Source of the DNA: Serinus canaria
Taxonomy: Eukaryota; Chordata; Aves; Passeriformes; Fringillidae
DNA length: 64,000 bases
Reading direction: 5' to 3'
Assembly (NCBI RefSeq): GCF_022539315.1
Contig: NC_066322.1
Span: 21,772,765-21,836,764 of the forward strand
A program made the translations under genes and the position numbers. Shown piece after piece: positions 39,001-51,814 of this stretch. Every line of letters starts with the position of its first letter. Positions within the stretch are counted from its first letter, which is position 1. The notes under the pieces were generated by a model. That model had not been told where the DNA came from and did no database searches. It saw nothing but the letters and a program-made list of their open reading frames with translations.

Positions 39001-41599
39001 AAAACCATTTTTAAGGCAAATTAATCATAATGCATTGAAGATATTTTTCTACTTTATTGAAGCAGAAGTAGGAAACAGCATTGCTGCTGCTTGTCACAGA
39101 AAAGCATCCTGCTTCATATGGAAATGAGAAAGTGCAGAAAGGCCTTCTTTTGTCAGAGGCCTTTAAGAAATTTCCCACCAGTAGTACTCATCCTTTAGGC
39201 CCCTTTGTCTCTCTCTCAGGCACCTGCTAGTTAGCTCCTTGATGGTTCTGCAGAGGTAAATCCCCTGTCAGAAGGAGAAGATGGCAAAGGAAGCAAGGCA
39301 GCACAGTGACCTTGCACATCACAGGTCAACCAGTGCTTGTCCCAGTTGTTTAGGATCCTATGTGCCTTGCAATCCAGCTGCAGGACAGATGTTTTCAATA
39401 CAGCCTCTTCTAAAGCTCTGAGAAGATTGTAGATTTCAATTTTATGCTATCGAGAAGAGTATTCTCTGTTGGCAGACATTTTCATGGTCTGACTCTAGAA
39501 AAGCTTTCTCTTGGATGCATAACTGTGAACAGTCGCCAGGAAACAGGGATCCCTCACTTGTCCCTAGTTAATGCACCTGGGGTTAGTGCTTGGTTTTACA
39601 GTGCAGGATGAGAGTAGCTACAGAAGCAGAAGTGCCATACCTCAGTAATCATTTTGAGTGATGCAGATCTCCTGTGTAGCTGCATACAGCAGATGGACTG
39701 GAGGGATGCTCGTTTGTTGCTTGCATTAAAGGTGGTTTGTGCTGATTCTTCTGTTGCAGGGAGTGAAAGCCTGCAAGTGTTTGGTTTGAGAAGTGCAGTG
39801 AGCTTGCTCTCTTTGCTTCTGAATGAGTCCAAAACAAAATAGGTAAGACAAATATCTTTACTGGCAGTGGGTGACTGCTCGTCTGCCATATGTGTGATGA
39901 AAGAAGATTTATGTCATGGGTAATGCCCAGATTTGTTGAAAATATTGGTCGATTTCCTCAGCAGGCCAGAAATCATCTTGCAATAAAACACAGTATGTTA
40001 TTACTTCTCTGGGTTACTGCTGTTACAAGTTGATGACTGCATGATGAGAAATTTAAATTTTTCAGTGATAACATTTAACAGAGGCAGCCTCAGTAAAACA
40101 GCAGAGGCAATTGCAAGCATTTGGGTAAGTGCATGGGCACTGCAGATAGACTATTTCAAGAATCCTCTACTGTATCCATCATAAAAACAACCTCTCTGAT
40201 GTGAGAAGATTGATAACACACTCCGTATTGTAGGTGATTTTCATTCAGTCTGCAGATTCCAAAAGTGAAAATAAGTTGCATCACATCAGAATCACAGTAT
40301 ATCATGTCTCCAGGCTAAACTAGAAGTCTTTTAAGGAGGTCCTTCAGTTCAAAGCAAGTTTTATTTACTTAATTAATGCCTAGAAATACCCTTTAGTTTT
40401 ACTGTGGAAAGGAGTTCTTTCTTATCTCTCTTTAAAAAAAAAATATTTTATTTTTTAAGTGTACTGAATGCTTGTTTATACCTAATTGTCATCCCAGGCT
40501 TATACACTGAAGAAAAAAACTCTTTCTGCAAGATTCTGACTGTATTTTGTAACACATTAGAGGAACTCTCATATGGATTACATCTCCTGAGTCTGCTGGT
40601 GCCTGACATATGTTCTGTGAAAAAGAAAAATGACACATTGTTCTGTAAAACTATTCCCCGTGTCTCCCCACTTGCCAAGTTTACTATACATTATGTGAAG
40701 GGAAAAAAATGTCCAGAATATTTCAGAAAAAGTGGAACAAACAATTGCAGTTGATTGTGACAGCAATGAATATACTTGTAAGTGTAATTGCTGGTATCAG
40801 GAACATTCTTTAAGCTCTTTGAAATGCTTTCACTTGGCATATTTCAGATTGCCTGGTTTGTACCCTCTAGAACTGGCCCAGCCCTGTTTCTAGATATAAA
40901 TTGAGTGTAATTAAGGAGTACTAGGTGTGATGAGCAAACCATGAATTACAGATAACAGCTTTCACAATGCTTTTTGAAATGCACACCAACGATGCTTTGC
41001 CATAGAAACCTGTATACAAAATACCACATTGAACAGGTGGCATTAAAGAAACTTAGGAGATAACAGAACAGAAAGAACAGGTCCTTGGACTAGTTTATAG
41101 AGTGCAATTACATTTTAATGTGTAAAAGGTTCTTGAATGAGGAACTTTAGCTTTGTTTTCTCTGGAGATTGCAAGAGAAATAAAAAAATTGATCCTTGGA
41201 AATGAGGATTTCAAAACTATTGTACTCCAATATAGTCCATCAGATCTCATGGGCTACTTCTGATGCTGTTTGGATAGAAACATGCAGAGATTACCTACTT
41301 CAAGTGGAGGTGATAAGGTTGTAGTGATCCTCTCCTTTAGGGTCAACACCAAATTCAGGACTTAAGGTGATGCCCTCTTGCTTGGTGTCTTGAGGCTTTA
41401 GGCTCAGTACCCATTGTGTCCATCCACATTGTCTGGCTGACTGCAGTTCACCACAGCTCTGAGCTGCATTTCCCACTCATGCTGCAGTGTGCATGATGAG
41501 GTTTCTCTTTGGTATCACACATGTCTGCAGGGATATTTGGAGTCTAAACATGTTTGGGCATGAAGATGAATTTTTGTTTAGTTCTGAGTGCTTCTTTAT

Positions 41600-43170
41600 C
41601 CCAGGCCCTGACATTCATAGAGAATTTCAAATGCCCTGCCCACTAGAATGGTGACAGGATCATGCACAACCAATCCAGAAGGTTTTTGAAGGGTACTGAG
41701 GACATTTTGTTCTAGCAGGTGATGACTGAACTGTTTGTTGGACCCATTACACACAAAGAAGGAAGAATTGGTTGAAAAGGTGAAGGTCAAGGGTGGCCTT
41801 GGCTGCAATGACCACGAGACTTGGCAAATCCCCACGTGAGACAGACTTGGAGGAATAAGGGGCCCAGGAGAGCGAGTCAGTCTTCAAGGACAACCTCCTT
41901 AGGGCATAAGAGCAGTCTACTGCAATATATGGAAAGTAAATCAAAAGTAACAGAGGAGAAGCGTGGGTGGAGAGGGGACTCCTGACCCAGCCCAGATGCA
42001 CACAGGGAGCACACTGAAGGAGTGTGCAGAGGTGGCAGCCCAGAAGGTATTCAAAGATGCTTCTTGAGCATGCAGAGAAAGAACTGCAAAATCCAATCAG
42101 CTCAAGCTGAGTTGAAATTAGCAAATGATGCAAAAGGTGTAAAAGGGCTTCTTGTGCTTATAGGCCTGGAAAGAGTGGCCAGTGTCAGCTGAGTCCAGTG
42201 ACCACACAGCAAGTCTGTTGTGATGAGGCAGGTTCAAGGTCAAGCCAGGAAATCAAGCCAGCAGGTCAGGATCAGGGAGGCAGGAGACTGGGCACTGACA
42301 CAGCTGCAGCACAGCTGCAGTGTCACTCAGGCAGAGGCCAAGTGCAAGAGCCTCAGCTTGAAAGCAGCTCCCAAGGGATGGAGAGGCAGGCAGGCCTTTG
42401 CTGAGGTTGTCTCTAGCTTTATTCCCAACAAATAGCTCAGATCAGCAAAAAGGCTGACCTTGAACTCAGTCAAACAAACTCCTGAACCAACTAAAATCCT
42501 GGCAGGGGGAGTTGAATCGGGGCCCTGATGCACTACAGGCTGGGGATTTGCTGTGCAGAAATCAGTATTGCAGAATAAAACCTGGGGGACCTGGTGGACA
42601 AGGAGCTGACTGGGAGTCAGCAACATGCTCTGTTGAGAGCACTCCAAGCTCTGTGAGCAAAAGGCCAGGCAGCCTCTGAAGGGGAGGCATTAGTCCCTCT
42701 GTTTGTTTACTCTGCCCCATTTTGGGCTCCCCATCATGAGAAAATGAAACACTAATGCAGGGCCAGGGGTGGGCTGCCAGGATATTGTGTGCCTGGAGTA
42801 TCTGAGAGAAGGGGGAACAGCTGAGAGAGCTGTGCTTGTTCAGCCCTAAGGAGAGGTGGCTTCAGGGAGAACCCCCCTGGTGTGGGCAGCTACTGAGGGG
42901 TGCGAGGAGAAGATGGAGCCCAACTTTTCCCACAGATGGAGAGAGGCAGTAAAGATATGTTGAAACATGAGAAATTTTGACTTGATACAGTAATTTGCTT
43001 TTTTGCTGAGAGGGTTGTTGAACACTGGAGTGAGCAGGATGCCCAGGAGTGCTGCAGTGTCCCTCATCCTTGGAGATGCTCTAAGCCAACCTGCATGAGG
43101 CCCCAAGCAGCCTGCTCTGAGCTGGAACCAGAGGGGAGGGGACCATCCCACAAGTGGGATTTCACATGGC
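41600..43170 (+). mobile_element. Truncated CR1 LINE (ORF2 fragments and 3' end)
   Basis: This is a decayed chicken-repeat-1 family non-LTR retrotransposon. At 41.68-41.82 kb the sequence matches the C-terminal end of the CR1 endonuclease region as I know it: a leucine-rich 'LL.N' stretch, then GGLGCNDHE-like coding around 41790-41820. At 41.86-42.15 kb it matches the linker between endonuclease and reverse transcriptase, including the KGFF-like segment near 42140. Most of the reverse transcriptase is deleted. At about 42.33 kb the 'AKCK' motif of the RT C-terminus resumes, followed by the segment containing 'gacctggtggacaaggagctgac' near 42590. The 3' part runs to about 43.17 kb with 'tccatccttggagatgctc'-type sequence. 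Frames are broken by stops and indels, so it is non-functional. Edges are approximate. Confidence 0.82.
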
Positions 43171-44339
43171 AGCAAGGTGCTTTGGTGTGGTGTAAAAATG
43201 CAAGTTTGAGGACAGAGGTTTGTACTTAGTAACACTTCTAATTCTCAGGAACACATACACATCATTCTGCTCCAACATCTGTTAATAATTGAATATGAAG
43301 CAATACGACTTTCTAATGGAACTGTTGAGAAGAGCAACAGATGGAAAATTCTGTGCAAAAAAAGTCATATCAATATGATTTAATTTTTGTGTTTGCCTGG
43401 GACTCTGACAACAAAATGGCCTGATTCTGTGGCAGAAGTACAGCAACATTTGAGAACTGCTATGAGCCCTGCTCCCTTCACCAGCACGGAGGAACAAAGC
43501 CCTGAAATAAAACAGCGAGGTGGCTCCAAAGGCTCACTGCTGTCATCTTCCTGAACTCTCTCTGGCACAACCTCTCAAATGCCAAACAGCATGGTGTTCC
43601 TGCCACTCTTCTGCTCTTAAACTGAATCTACAGCTCCAGTGGTTAGGGCAGGCAGCAGGACTAACTCCAGTAAATAAAGCCATCAGCTGTGTTCATGCAC
43701 TAGGGCTGTACTGTCCCAAGGACAGCTCACTGGCCTTGCCTTTCTGGAGATGTCACTTCCTTCTTCTGCTCTCATTTTACCTAGCTATTAAACTCAAGAA
43801 TTTCTTCAGTAAGCATTCTGATAAATATGGAAGTTTATTGTATTGGGTAATTCCCGGGATTATATCCCATCTGTTGTGCTGAGAGCCCTCCCATCCGCTT
43901 TGTGTCTTTGGTATCTGATGCAGTGGTGAATCAAAAATGGCAAATGCATTCAGGGATAACCCATCTGCCTGAAGTGTTTGTACCTATTTAGCACAATGGC
44001 AGTGGGTCTGTGGCCCTTACATCTCCGAATGAAGAAACAGCAGAGGTATTTATATTTCAGTGATTCACCTGTGATCCAGCTGCATAACAAAGTGGTTAAA
44101 CAAACAGCAGTGTAGAAGTCTTCCCTAAATACCTGCCATATTCCTACATTAGGATTCATACGCTACACAAGAGTATACTTTTTCCTTTACAGAAAAAAAA
44201 ATTGTTAGAGAGAATTTACATATTCATAAGAAGAAAATTTGACGTTGCTGAGTTACCTTAAGAGCAAAGCACCCTCAACAAAACATGAGGACAAATTGCT
44301 GCTAAGGAACCTGGCACTGGGGCTCCCCCATTATGTCAG

Positions 44340-44690
44340 CCACAACGTTAGAAAAGGGTCAGGGATATTCTACAGGATCTTTTGCCAGAGGAAACCATAC
44401 AGTGATTTTTAATTGTTGTCTTAGATAACTTGAGTTCTATCATCATCATAGTATGAGGATTTCACATTATCAGAGCTTCATACCTTCTTGATGTTGCTCA
44501 CAGGCAGCTCCTCTACACACTGACTTCACCAGGTCCTGCCAGTGATCTGACACTCCTCTTTCCTTACTCTTATATAGCACTAGTTCTTATTGATTGCAGG
44601 TGTGGCCTGTTAAGACCAGGCCCACCTCCAATCTTCAGCAATTGACCCAGCTGCAACTCATTGGGGGACAAGATCACCCTCTACATTTAA
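44340..44690. mobile_element. Possible solo LTR or other retroelement fragment
   Basis: The block differs in texture from its surroundings. It has a TATA-like 'cttatatagcac' near 44570, then 'gattgcaggtgtggcctgtt' and 'caactcattgggggacaagatc'. It reminds me of LTR U3/R sequence, but I cannot name a family and see no clean TG...CA ends or target duplication. Confidence 0.2.
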
Positions 44691-46189
44691 TCTTTTAATG
44701 CAAGTAACTATAAAAACTATAACTGTAACTATACACTGGCTATCTCTATTGGTTATTTGTAAATTAAATACTGTTTGCAGGGCTGCGAGACTGGCTTTTT
44801 TATAACTAATTTCCATATAAAATTTCTGTCAGTATATACTTTTTTATATGTATGCCAGTGCATAAATAGGGCCTTAATCCATGGCAAGTAAATAGCTGGA
44901 AACTGTTCCTTTAATATTTAGGATTCCTTGATTTACTGCTTGAAATTTTTTGGTAGACATAGCAGACAGTTTCCAAAGCAGTCTAGAAACTTTTAAGCCA
45001 TTTTCATTTCAATAAAGGTCGGTTCCTAATTTTGTGTACATTTGGCCTTACCCCATTAAGTCGACACTCAGAAGATTACAAGAGTATGAAATTTTTATGT
45101 CTGATAACAAAAATCAGTTTCATACTGCTTTGAATAGAACTTTTTAAAAAAGCTCCATCGTAGTTTTAATGAGACCAGATTAATCAGGTAACCTGCAACC
45201 TGCAGCATTTAAAATATACATTTGAGAAGTATGAGGAGCATATTCTTGCCTAAAGAGAACTGAATTTATTCAGCAAGAAAGCGTTCAATCGGGTAAGAAA
45301 CTTTTACTTGCAAATGACTTGAATGAGTGATTTCCTTCTCCTGAATCCATGCATATTGAAAGATGCTGCCTGACCCTGCTGCTTCACTAAGAAATTATTC
45401 CTTAAAGCAAACTGTCTGCTGGGCTGAAAAAAATCTCAACAGTAATCACTAAGTGTGGGAAAGAATTGAGTATATTCCCTTAATATTGCCAGAAATATTT
45501 CTTGAAACTTTCTTGGAGTTTGTTGGGTTTTTTCCTATGCAAAGGAAAGAACAGCTTCTTTCTTTTTTCCATCTTTTGTTTCTCTGAAGTTCCTAACAGG
45601 GAGGCTGGCTGCAAGGTGTCTGACTTGCATCTGAACTGGAACTGGGCAAAGACCAGCCCTTGTTTTCAAACACTCCTATGAATAATCAGCATCCACTGGA
45701 AAGCATTTGATATTTGCTGGCTGAAGGCTGGATTTGGGCAGCAGACCTGAAAGGTGGCTTATTCGACTGTTAGATTCTACCAGCTGTCACTTCTGAATTA
45801 GAAATAAATTAGAAATAGAAACTAGAAATCCACCCAAATTTTCTAAATTGTCTATGAACTGAAGTTAATATGCGTAGAAATATTACTTCTGTTTAATTTC
45901 TAAATTAATTTGCATCTAAACAATTAATAAAGCATCCAGACTTCATAGGTAAAGCAAATGTCTGGTATACTTTACAAAGGCTTGTAAATATTTACTAAAT
46001 TCATGCTTCACATCATCTGTAGACTATGATGCAAATCCATCTAACAAACAAAAGGTATTATGGATCAGACTACAAAGATTTGCAAATACTACCAGTAAAC
46101 CAAATGCTGAGCTAATACAGCCCCATCACAAACATTTACATTTTTGAGTGTCTTATCTCTCAAAGCTCTGTAGTTTGAAGTGATGGTCA

Positions 46190-46430
46190 CAAAAGTTTCC
46201 CCATCTCCTTTGTTAAACTTCTAATTAAAGCTGACCTGATTATGAAGATCTGCTATCTCAGGCTTGTTGGGAGGACACATTGATTAGAAAATCAAGGAAA
46301 CCTCATTTCCACCCAAGCAATGACCTCTGCCCAGGAGTCCTCTGATTAATTAATGAGCGTGTTTACCTGGGTGTGTGAGTTTGGGCAGGTTAGTCTTTGC
46401 ACATAGCTTGGCTGCAAGGACAGTGACAAC
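46190..46430. promoter_or_regulatory. Candidate conserved non-coding element
   Basis: Words such as 'cttctaattaaagctgacc', 'cattgattagaaaatcaagg', 'tctgattaattaatgagcg' and 'gtgtttacctgg' (forkhead-like GTTTAC) cluster in 240 bases of complex sequence with no open frame. Judged enhancer-like by eye. Confidence 0.3.
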
Positions 46431-46692
46431 CCTGGAATGCAGCATCCCTGATCCCTAATGACAACCTAGCACAAGCATCACATGAAAGCATCACCTCACC
46501 CAGCCATGGCAAGGTGTCACTTTTGGTCATGTCTACCTTAAATCATCATCTGCTCTTAGGCAGGAAAATTTAGAACCCTTTACAGTGAATTTTTGAATAA
46601 ATGACATTGAAAGGTTAAAAAAGATGTTTGTATGATCATGCAAGGAGTCAATAAAAATGTGGAATACTCGTAGACATGTATATTCTATATAT

Positions 46693-46788
46693 ATTTAGTT
46701 AACAAACTAAAGTTTATTTATTTAGTATACATATATAAATAATATTATATAAATATATATATTATTTATAGGATTTAGTTAATAAACT
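46693..46788. repeat. AT-rich palindromic segment with flanking direct repeats
   Basis: ATTTAGTTAACAAACT (46693-46708) recurs with one change at 46773-46788. Between them lie ATAAATAAT (46735-46743) and its reverse complement ATTATTTAT (46761-46769), plus (TA)n runs. The left copy also starts a TTTAGTT/AACTAAA hairpin. Confidence 0.85.
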
Positions 46789-48235
46789 CTACAGACTTCT
46801 TGAAAGAGACCTATTTCCAATCTTAAACGAAAGTATCTTTAAAGAAACTGAATGATGAAATCACATAATGTAGGTATGTGGTGTTTAAATTTTTAAAGTA
46901 CAGTATTTTGTCTTCAAGTATTGTCTCATGACAGTATTATGGCTAAGGAGTTTAAGGGGGAAATTCATGTTTGTGAATTTGGTAGTTTGGAAAACTTTGC
47001 ATAGGGGAGATGACACAGCCACTCATTCTCAACTGGGAATGAGTGTGTGTAAGATTCAAACAAGGTGATAAAAACTCCAAACCTCCAACCCCATTAAAAC
47101 GGGCCTGAGAGCACACTCTCATTGTAAAATGCTTTTCAAGTCTGTGAGGTGTGACAAGGGGATTATGTTGTTAGGAGATGTACTGATAGCTGCTGAGATA
47201 ACATAAACCTACTGTAACTTATTTGAAGGAACAAGGACTAAAACAGACCCAAGTACACTCAGGAGTGAGTGGAGACCTCTTGGTACAAGGTATAAACTGC
47301 AGATCATATCAAAGTATTCTAAAAAATATTTATTATGGCCATAGAGTGGGAAACTTAATAGGTTTTGATTTTGCCATTTCTGACAAACCCATTGGTGTTC
47401 CCAGGGGAGAACATGTCTGTCAGCAAGCTCTGCTAACAATGTTCTGAAGGAAATCCCTTTATGGGTTTCAGGAGCACTTGAGAGGAAGATCACTTTATTA
47501 GCAGTATGCTACTATTAAATGAATTGTACCTGGCAAGTGAAGAATTTTGTGATACTTAAGATTCCTTAATTGACAATATGTCTGCTCCAGCTTCTGGTGA
47601 TGATGAGTGTTTTCTACCTCTCAAAGCCTTGCTGGAGTTATTTGGGATGGGAGATTTAGATCTGGACAGAGTTGGATTCAGTCAGTGAACCCCAAAGCCC
47701 TTCAGAGGGTGGCATTTGTGTGGAGGGTAAATTCTGTTTCCTGTGCTCCCTGCACAAAGCATGGGTGCTTGCAGTTTGCATTAGGAGGATTCAAATTCCC
47801 CCATGCTAAATACTGAACAGAATAATTTCTGTCTTCAGAAGATTTGTGCTTTTGCCTTCCCTTTGTCCCTTTTATGCCTTCTGTGCTAAATGAAAATCAC
47901 TAGATGCGTGAATGTAGTGGTATCAACTAGAAAAAAGTAATTGGCTTCTTGTGGAACTTCTCTGCCTTGCTCTACCATTTCCAAGGGACAAGATGTGTGG
48001 CCATTTTTTGTCTGTTTCTCATCTCCCTTTTGGAGATTTTAACCCTGCTTTGCACCACTTTTATAGACCCAAACCCACATGGTTTTGATTTGACAGAGAA
48101 TGGCAGATTGCTAACAGAAAGGATGTGATGCTTGTTTTGGCATTTTGCTTGGTGTTTTTCATCTACATCTCTTGTTGTGTCCATATTGAGCTTGGTTGTA
48201 AACTAGAAACTATGCTCTGAGGGTTTTTTTGACTG

Positions 48236-48738
48236 ATGACAAATCTCATGAGGTTTGGGAATCCCATGAGGTTTAATAAGGCCTAGTGCAAGGTGCTGCT
48301 GGAGTCCAGAAGGGGACACCCAGCTGATCAGAGGGATGAAGCATTCTTCCTGTGAGCAAAGGCTGACAGCATTGGGTTTGTCCAGCCTGGAGAAGAGAAG
48401 GCCTTGGGGTGACCTAATTGCAGCCTTCCTGAAAAAGCATGGACAGGGACATTTTACAAGAGCATGTAGTGACAGGGCTAGGAGGAATGGCTTCAAAATG
48501 AAAGACAGTAGGTCTAGATTAAGTATTATGAATAAATTATTTGCTCTGAGGGTGGTGAGGCACTGGCACAGGCTGACCAGAGAAGCTGTGCATGTCCCCA
48601 TCCCTGGAAGTGCTCAAGGCCAGGCTGGATGGGGCTCTGAGCAGCCTGGTCTAGGGGAAGGTGTCCCTGCCCATGGCAGGGAACTTGGAACGAGATGATC
48701 TTCAATGTTCCTTCCAACGTAGGCCATTCCATGATCCT
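48236..48738 (+). mobile_element. Truncated CR1 LINE (3' end)
   Basis: The 5' part (48236-48300) reads 'atctcatgaggttt...aataaggcctagtgcaaggtgctg', matching the LMRFNKAKCKVL-coding segment of CR1 ORF2. A small internal deletion follows. The rest is the classic CR1 3' region: 'cagcctggagaagagaaggcc', 'gaggcactggcacaggctg', 'catccctggaagtgctcaaggccaggctgga', 'gtccctgcccatggcaggg', and the ending 'ccttccaacgtaggccattccatgatcc'. It is 5'-truncated like most CR1 copies and does not code. It looks less decayed than the copy at 41.6 kb. Confidence 0.9.
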
Positions 48739-48739
48739 T

Positions 48740-51370
48740 GAGATGGAGCTGCCCTGATGGCACTTCCATTCTCCTCTTGTCTGATTCAGATGAAGTAGAT
48801 TTTTGGCTATTTTTTCATTTGGCTTCTTACTCCAAAGCATTAATAAAACTGGGATAAAATTAAGGCTTGTAGGTCCAATTCAATTTACATGAGACCTCTT
48901 TTACTGCCAGTACGTAAGAGCTGAATTGTGTCAGTATCTGCATCAGTTTTAAAGCTCCTTTACATTATTAGACTGGTAAAAAGATGACTAATGAATATTC
49001 ACCACTGGTAAACTGCAATGGAGAATGGAGTAGGAATCTTCATCTCTAAGTTACCTGTTTTTCAGTTGCTCCTATCTACAAAACAAATGCTCATCTCCCC
49101 CACCTCCTGTGAATCCTCTTATATCAGTTCCTATGCTAATCTTTTAGATATAATTTAGATTGAGGTCAGCCATTTTCATGTCATGCAAAACTTAAAGAAA
49201 AAGGCTTTGTGTCTTTTGGATTATGTGTAGAACAGCTGATTCTGAAAAGCCCAAGTATCAGTTGCTTCATGGTTCTAATTTGGAATGGAAAACCAGAGCA
49301 AACTACACTAACAGCTTCAGAATATACTAAATTAATCAATTTTCTGCATATCTAGAGGTTTTGCTTTCAGTTTTTCCTTCTTCCTTGATTCTCTTTCAAG
49401 GAAAAGCTGAAACCAAGGCAGTAGCAAGAGCTGGTTTTGAACACTAATACCTTTCCCACAACATCATCTTTCATGAAAAGCTGCTGTGGTTGCAAAACAG
49501 TCTTGAAAACATGAACTAAGTGTAACCTGGGCAGAGATGTCTGCTTAAGCTTTCACAGAGTCTGAAATAATAGCTCTGAGAGATGTGAGCCTCATCTCAA
49601 CAGGGTGTTCTCTCATATGCCTTCTATTTTAAAGTTGAACTTTCTCTACTCTTCCTGCTCTTCCAGGCAGGCAAGGTTTAGTCACTGCATGCAGTCAATT
49701 TACTCAGTGACAAGGCATGTATTTACTTTGGGAAAGAAACCCTACCTATTTTTTCTCCAATTATGATAAAATGAAATCTAAGGGACCCAATGGTCCTATC
49801 TGCCAAGACAGACCCCAGTCCAAGAGTGGCTGGAACTGCATGGTAGATCAGCTTGACAGGCCGCCAGACTGCAAAAGTGGCAAGCAACAGCAGCTTAAGA
49901 GAAGAGAGAAATAAACATACACTAGACTTATAAAATATTTATTGTAATTCAAAAGAAAGATTTACTGAAATCCTGGGGCTTCTTGGAAGTGGGGTGTTTT
50001 TTGTTTTTTCTTCTTTCTTGTACACCTCAAATGGAAATTTTCCGTAAGTAAAATGTCTCAATATTTGGATAATCATCTGATCCAAATTCAGTCTTGTTAA
50101 AGTATTGGCCTTTTTTTATTTGCAGAAGAGACTTTCAAATTCTGTCTGCTTTGCAGTAGGTCTGGGGGGAGAGATAGAGGGCAGAAGGGGAGGCAGGCAG
50201 AAAAACAGAGGTACAGACATGACTGTGGTTGTGTCCCATATCCTTCCCTGTGTGCTTCTTCTCCTTTTGGTTCTGTAACATCCTCGGGTGCTGGATGCCT
50301 TGCTCTTCCATCCCCTTGCTAGAGCAGACATGGACATTGCTCCCTTCTCTCCAGACTGATCCCACCAGAGAAGTTCAATTTAACAGTGGGTGAATTAACG
50401 CTGCCTGCTGTGAGGGCCTCTCATGGTACACAAAAATCCACATTTAACTGTTTTTTTTTTTTCCTAAAAAACCCCTAAGCTACATGAAGTGTGTTGTTAT
50501 ATGCTAAGGATACAAAGCCCCAAACAATTTCATTTACTTCAGTGGGAATTGCAAATACTGGCTGCTAAAACACGGCCAAAAATTACCACAGAATGAGGAC
50601 TGGGAAAGCAAGTACTTGAAACCCAAGACAATCCCCAAGCTAAGGTTACTGCTACAACGTTCAGCTCTTTCTGGTGCACATCTATATGGTTTATTATTAG
50701 TTAATTCATGTCCTTTGAGGTGTGGAGGATGTGCAGTGAAGCCAAAACAATATTGGTTTGGAGAAGTTAATATTTGTAATTTCCTGACTTTTGAATATTT
50801 GATTTTTCAGCCCCAGTAATGCACTAATGCTGTTTTATGTGTTTAATATATAATTGGCTTGAATTTTTTTCATCTTTTCAACTGTTGATACGATGATTAG
50901 CTTCTGGAGGAAGAGTGAAAAGAATGACGTTTTCTCTTTGGCCTAGTACCACAGAATCTATTTTACGCACTTTTTCATTACAGTGTTACTATGTTGGTGA
51001 GGGAAACTTGGTGTAGGTGGGAATTTGGCTGCTCAGTGCCTCTCAGATGAATGAGACTTGGAAGCCTCTCAAGGACGGTGTTATTTTTATTTCCTTTCCA
51101 AACTCGAGGGAAGCACTCGAAGACTGAAAGCTTTTTATGTGTGTTTACAGGACGGTGGGTTTGCTCCAGCCGTCCTTGCTGCACCAGCTCTTCAGCCGAT
51201 TGGGATAGTGTTTGTTTAGCACTCGATAAAACAAAAAGCTAAGCAGATTACAGCAGGTTAAATTAACATTTATGACCTTCAGCACGAAAAGATCCCCTTT
51301 CCTGCTGTGCATAACGTGAAAGAGCCGCTACGATGTGTCAGGGCACACACGAGCCGGACCCATCCTCTGA
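48740..51370. other. Gene-free stretch upstream of DENND1B promoter
   Basis: AT-rich sequence with no recognised gene or repeat. A short poly-T lies near 50452-50461. The last 300 bases (from about 51.05 kb) become gradually CpG-richer toward the promoter. Confidence 0.6.
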
Positions 51371-51676
51371 GCGGCTTCAGCAGCGGGTGCAGGTGCCCGT
51401 GAGGTGACCCATGACGGTGCCCACGCGCTGCCCTGGCCCACCCGCCGGGCTCGGGCAGCCTTCGCAGCGCACCTGCCGCGGAGGGCACGGGCTGCCGCCC
51501 TCCCCCTGCCGCCCTCAGGTGACACCAGCCCCGGCGGCTCCCCGGGCCGCCGCGGAGCTTCCTGGTTCCCAGAAGGTGCCGGAGCGGCTGCAACAGGAAC
51601 TGAGAGACGGGGGAGGAGGCGGTGCCGCGCTCCGCCGCAGTCGCGGCCCGAGCCGGGGGAGCGGAGCGGAGCAGCC

Positions 51677-51703
51677 ATGGGCCGCCGCCCGCCGCGGCGC
51701 TGA
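51677..51703 (+). other. Upstream ORF (8 codons) in putative DENND1B 5' UTR
   Basis: An ATG in strong context (GCAGCCATGG) opens a short frame coding MGRRPPRR followed by TGA, 111 bases before the DENND1B start. If transcription starts upstream of 51677, scanning ribosomes would meet this arginine/proline-rich uORF first. Whether it lies in the mRNA depends on the unknown start site. Confidence 0.4.
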
Positions 51704-51806
51704 GCCGCCCCCGCCGCCCAGCGCTCCGCGGCCGGCGCTGCCCCTTCGGCCCTACCGGGCGGGGCGCTTGTCCCTGGGGGCGCAGGGGCCGCCTCCGGGG
51801 CCCGCG

Positions 51807-51812
51807 ATGTGA
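51807..51812 (+). other. Minimal start-stop uORF (ATG TGA) just before DENND1B ATG
   Basis: The bases around the start read GCGATGTGACCATGG. An upstream ATG is followed at once by TGA, and the true start ATG begins two bases later. The upstream ATG has a purine (G) at -3 but T at +4, so it is moderate. Start-stop elements are known in other genes to stall ribosomes and lower downstream initiation. The role here is inferred. Confidence 0.5.
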
Positions 51813-51814
51813 CC

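Larger units (their letters stand above)
13720..41590. other. Gene-free intergenic stretch, left part
   Basis: About 28 kb of AT-rich single-copy-looking DNA with no exon, tRNA, rRNA or clear repeat that I recognise. Open frames here are short (at most 136 codons, minus strand 36286-36696) and match nothing I know. Within it I note an inverted repeat at 17.58 kb, enhancer-like blocks near 23.85 kb and 25.2-25.5 kb, a small GC-richer pocket at 24.83-25.13 kb, a T/A palindrome at 27.0 kb, and G/T-rich sequence at 35.89-35.93 kb. Confidence 0.6.
43180..48230. other. Gene-free intergenic stretch between the two CR1 copies
   Basis: No gene is recognised. It contains a possible LTR-like block (44.34-44.69 kb), enhancer-like AT-rich blocks at 45.0-45.4 and 46.2-46.4 kb, and an AT-rich palindromic repeat at 46.69-46.79 kb. 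Confidence 0.6.
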
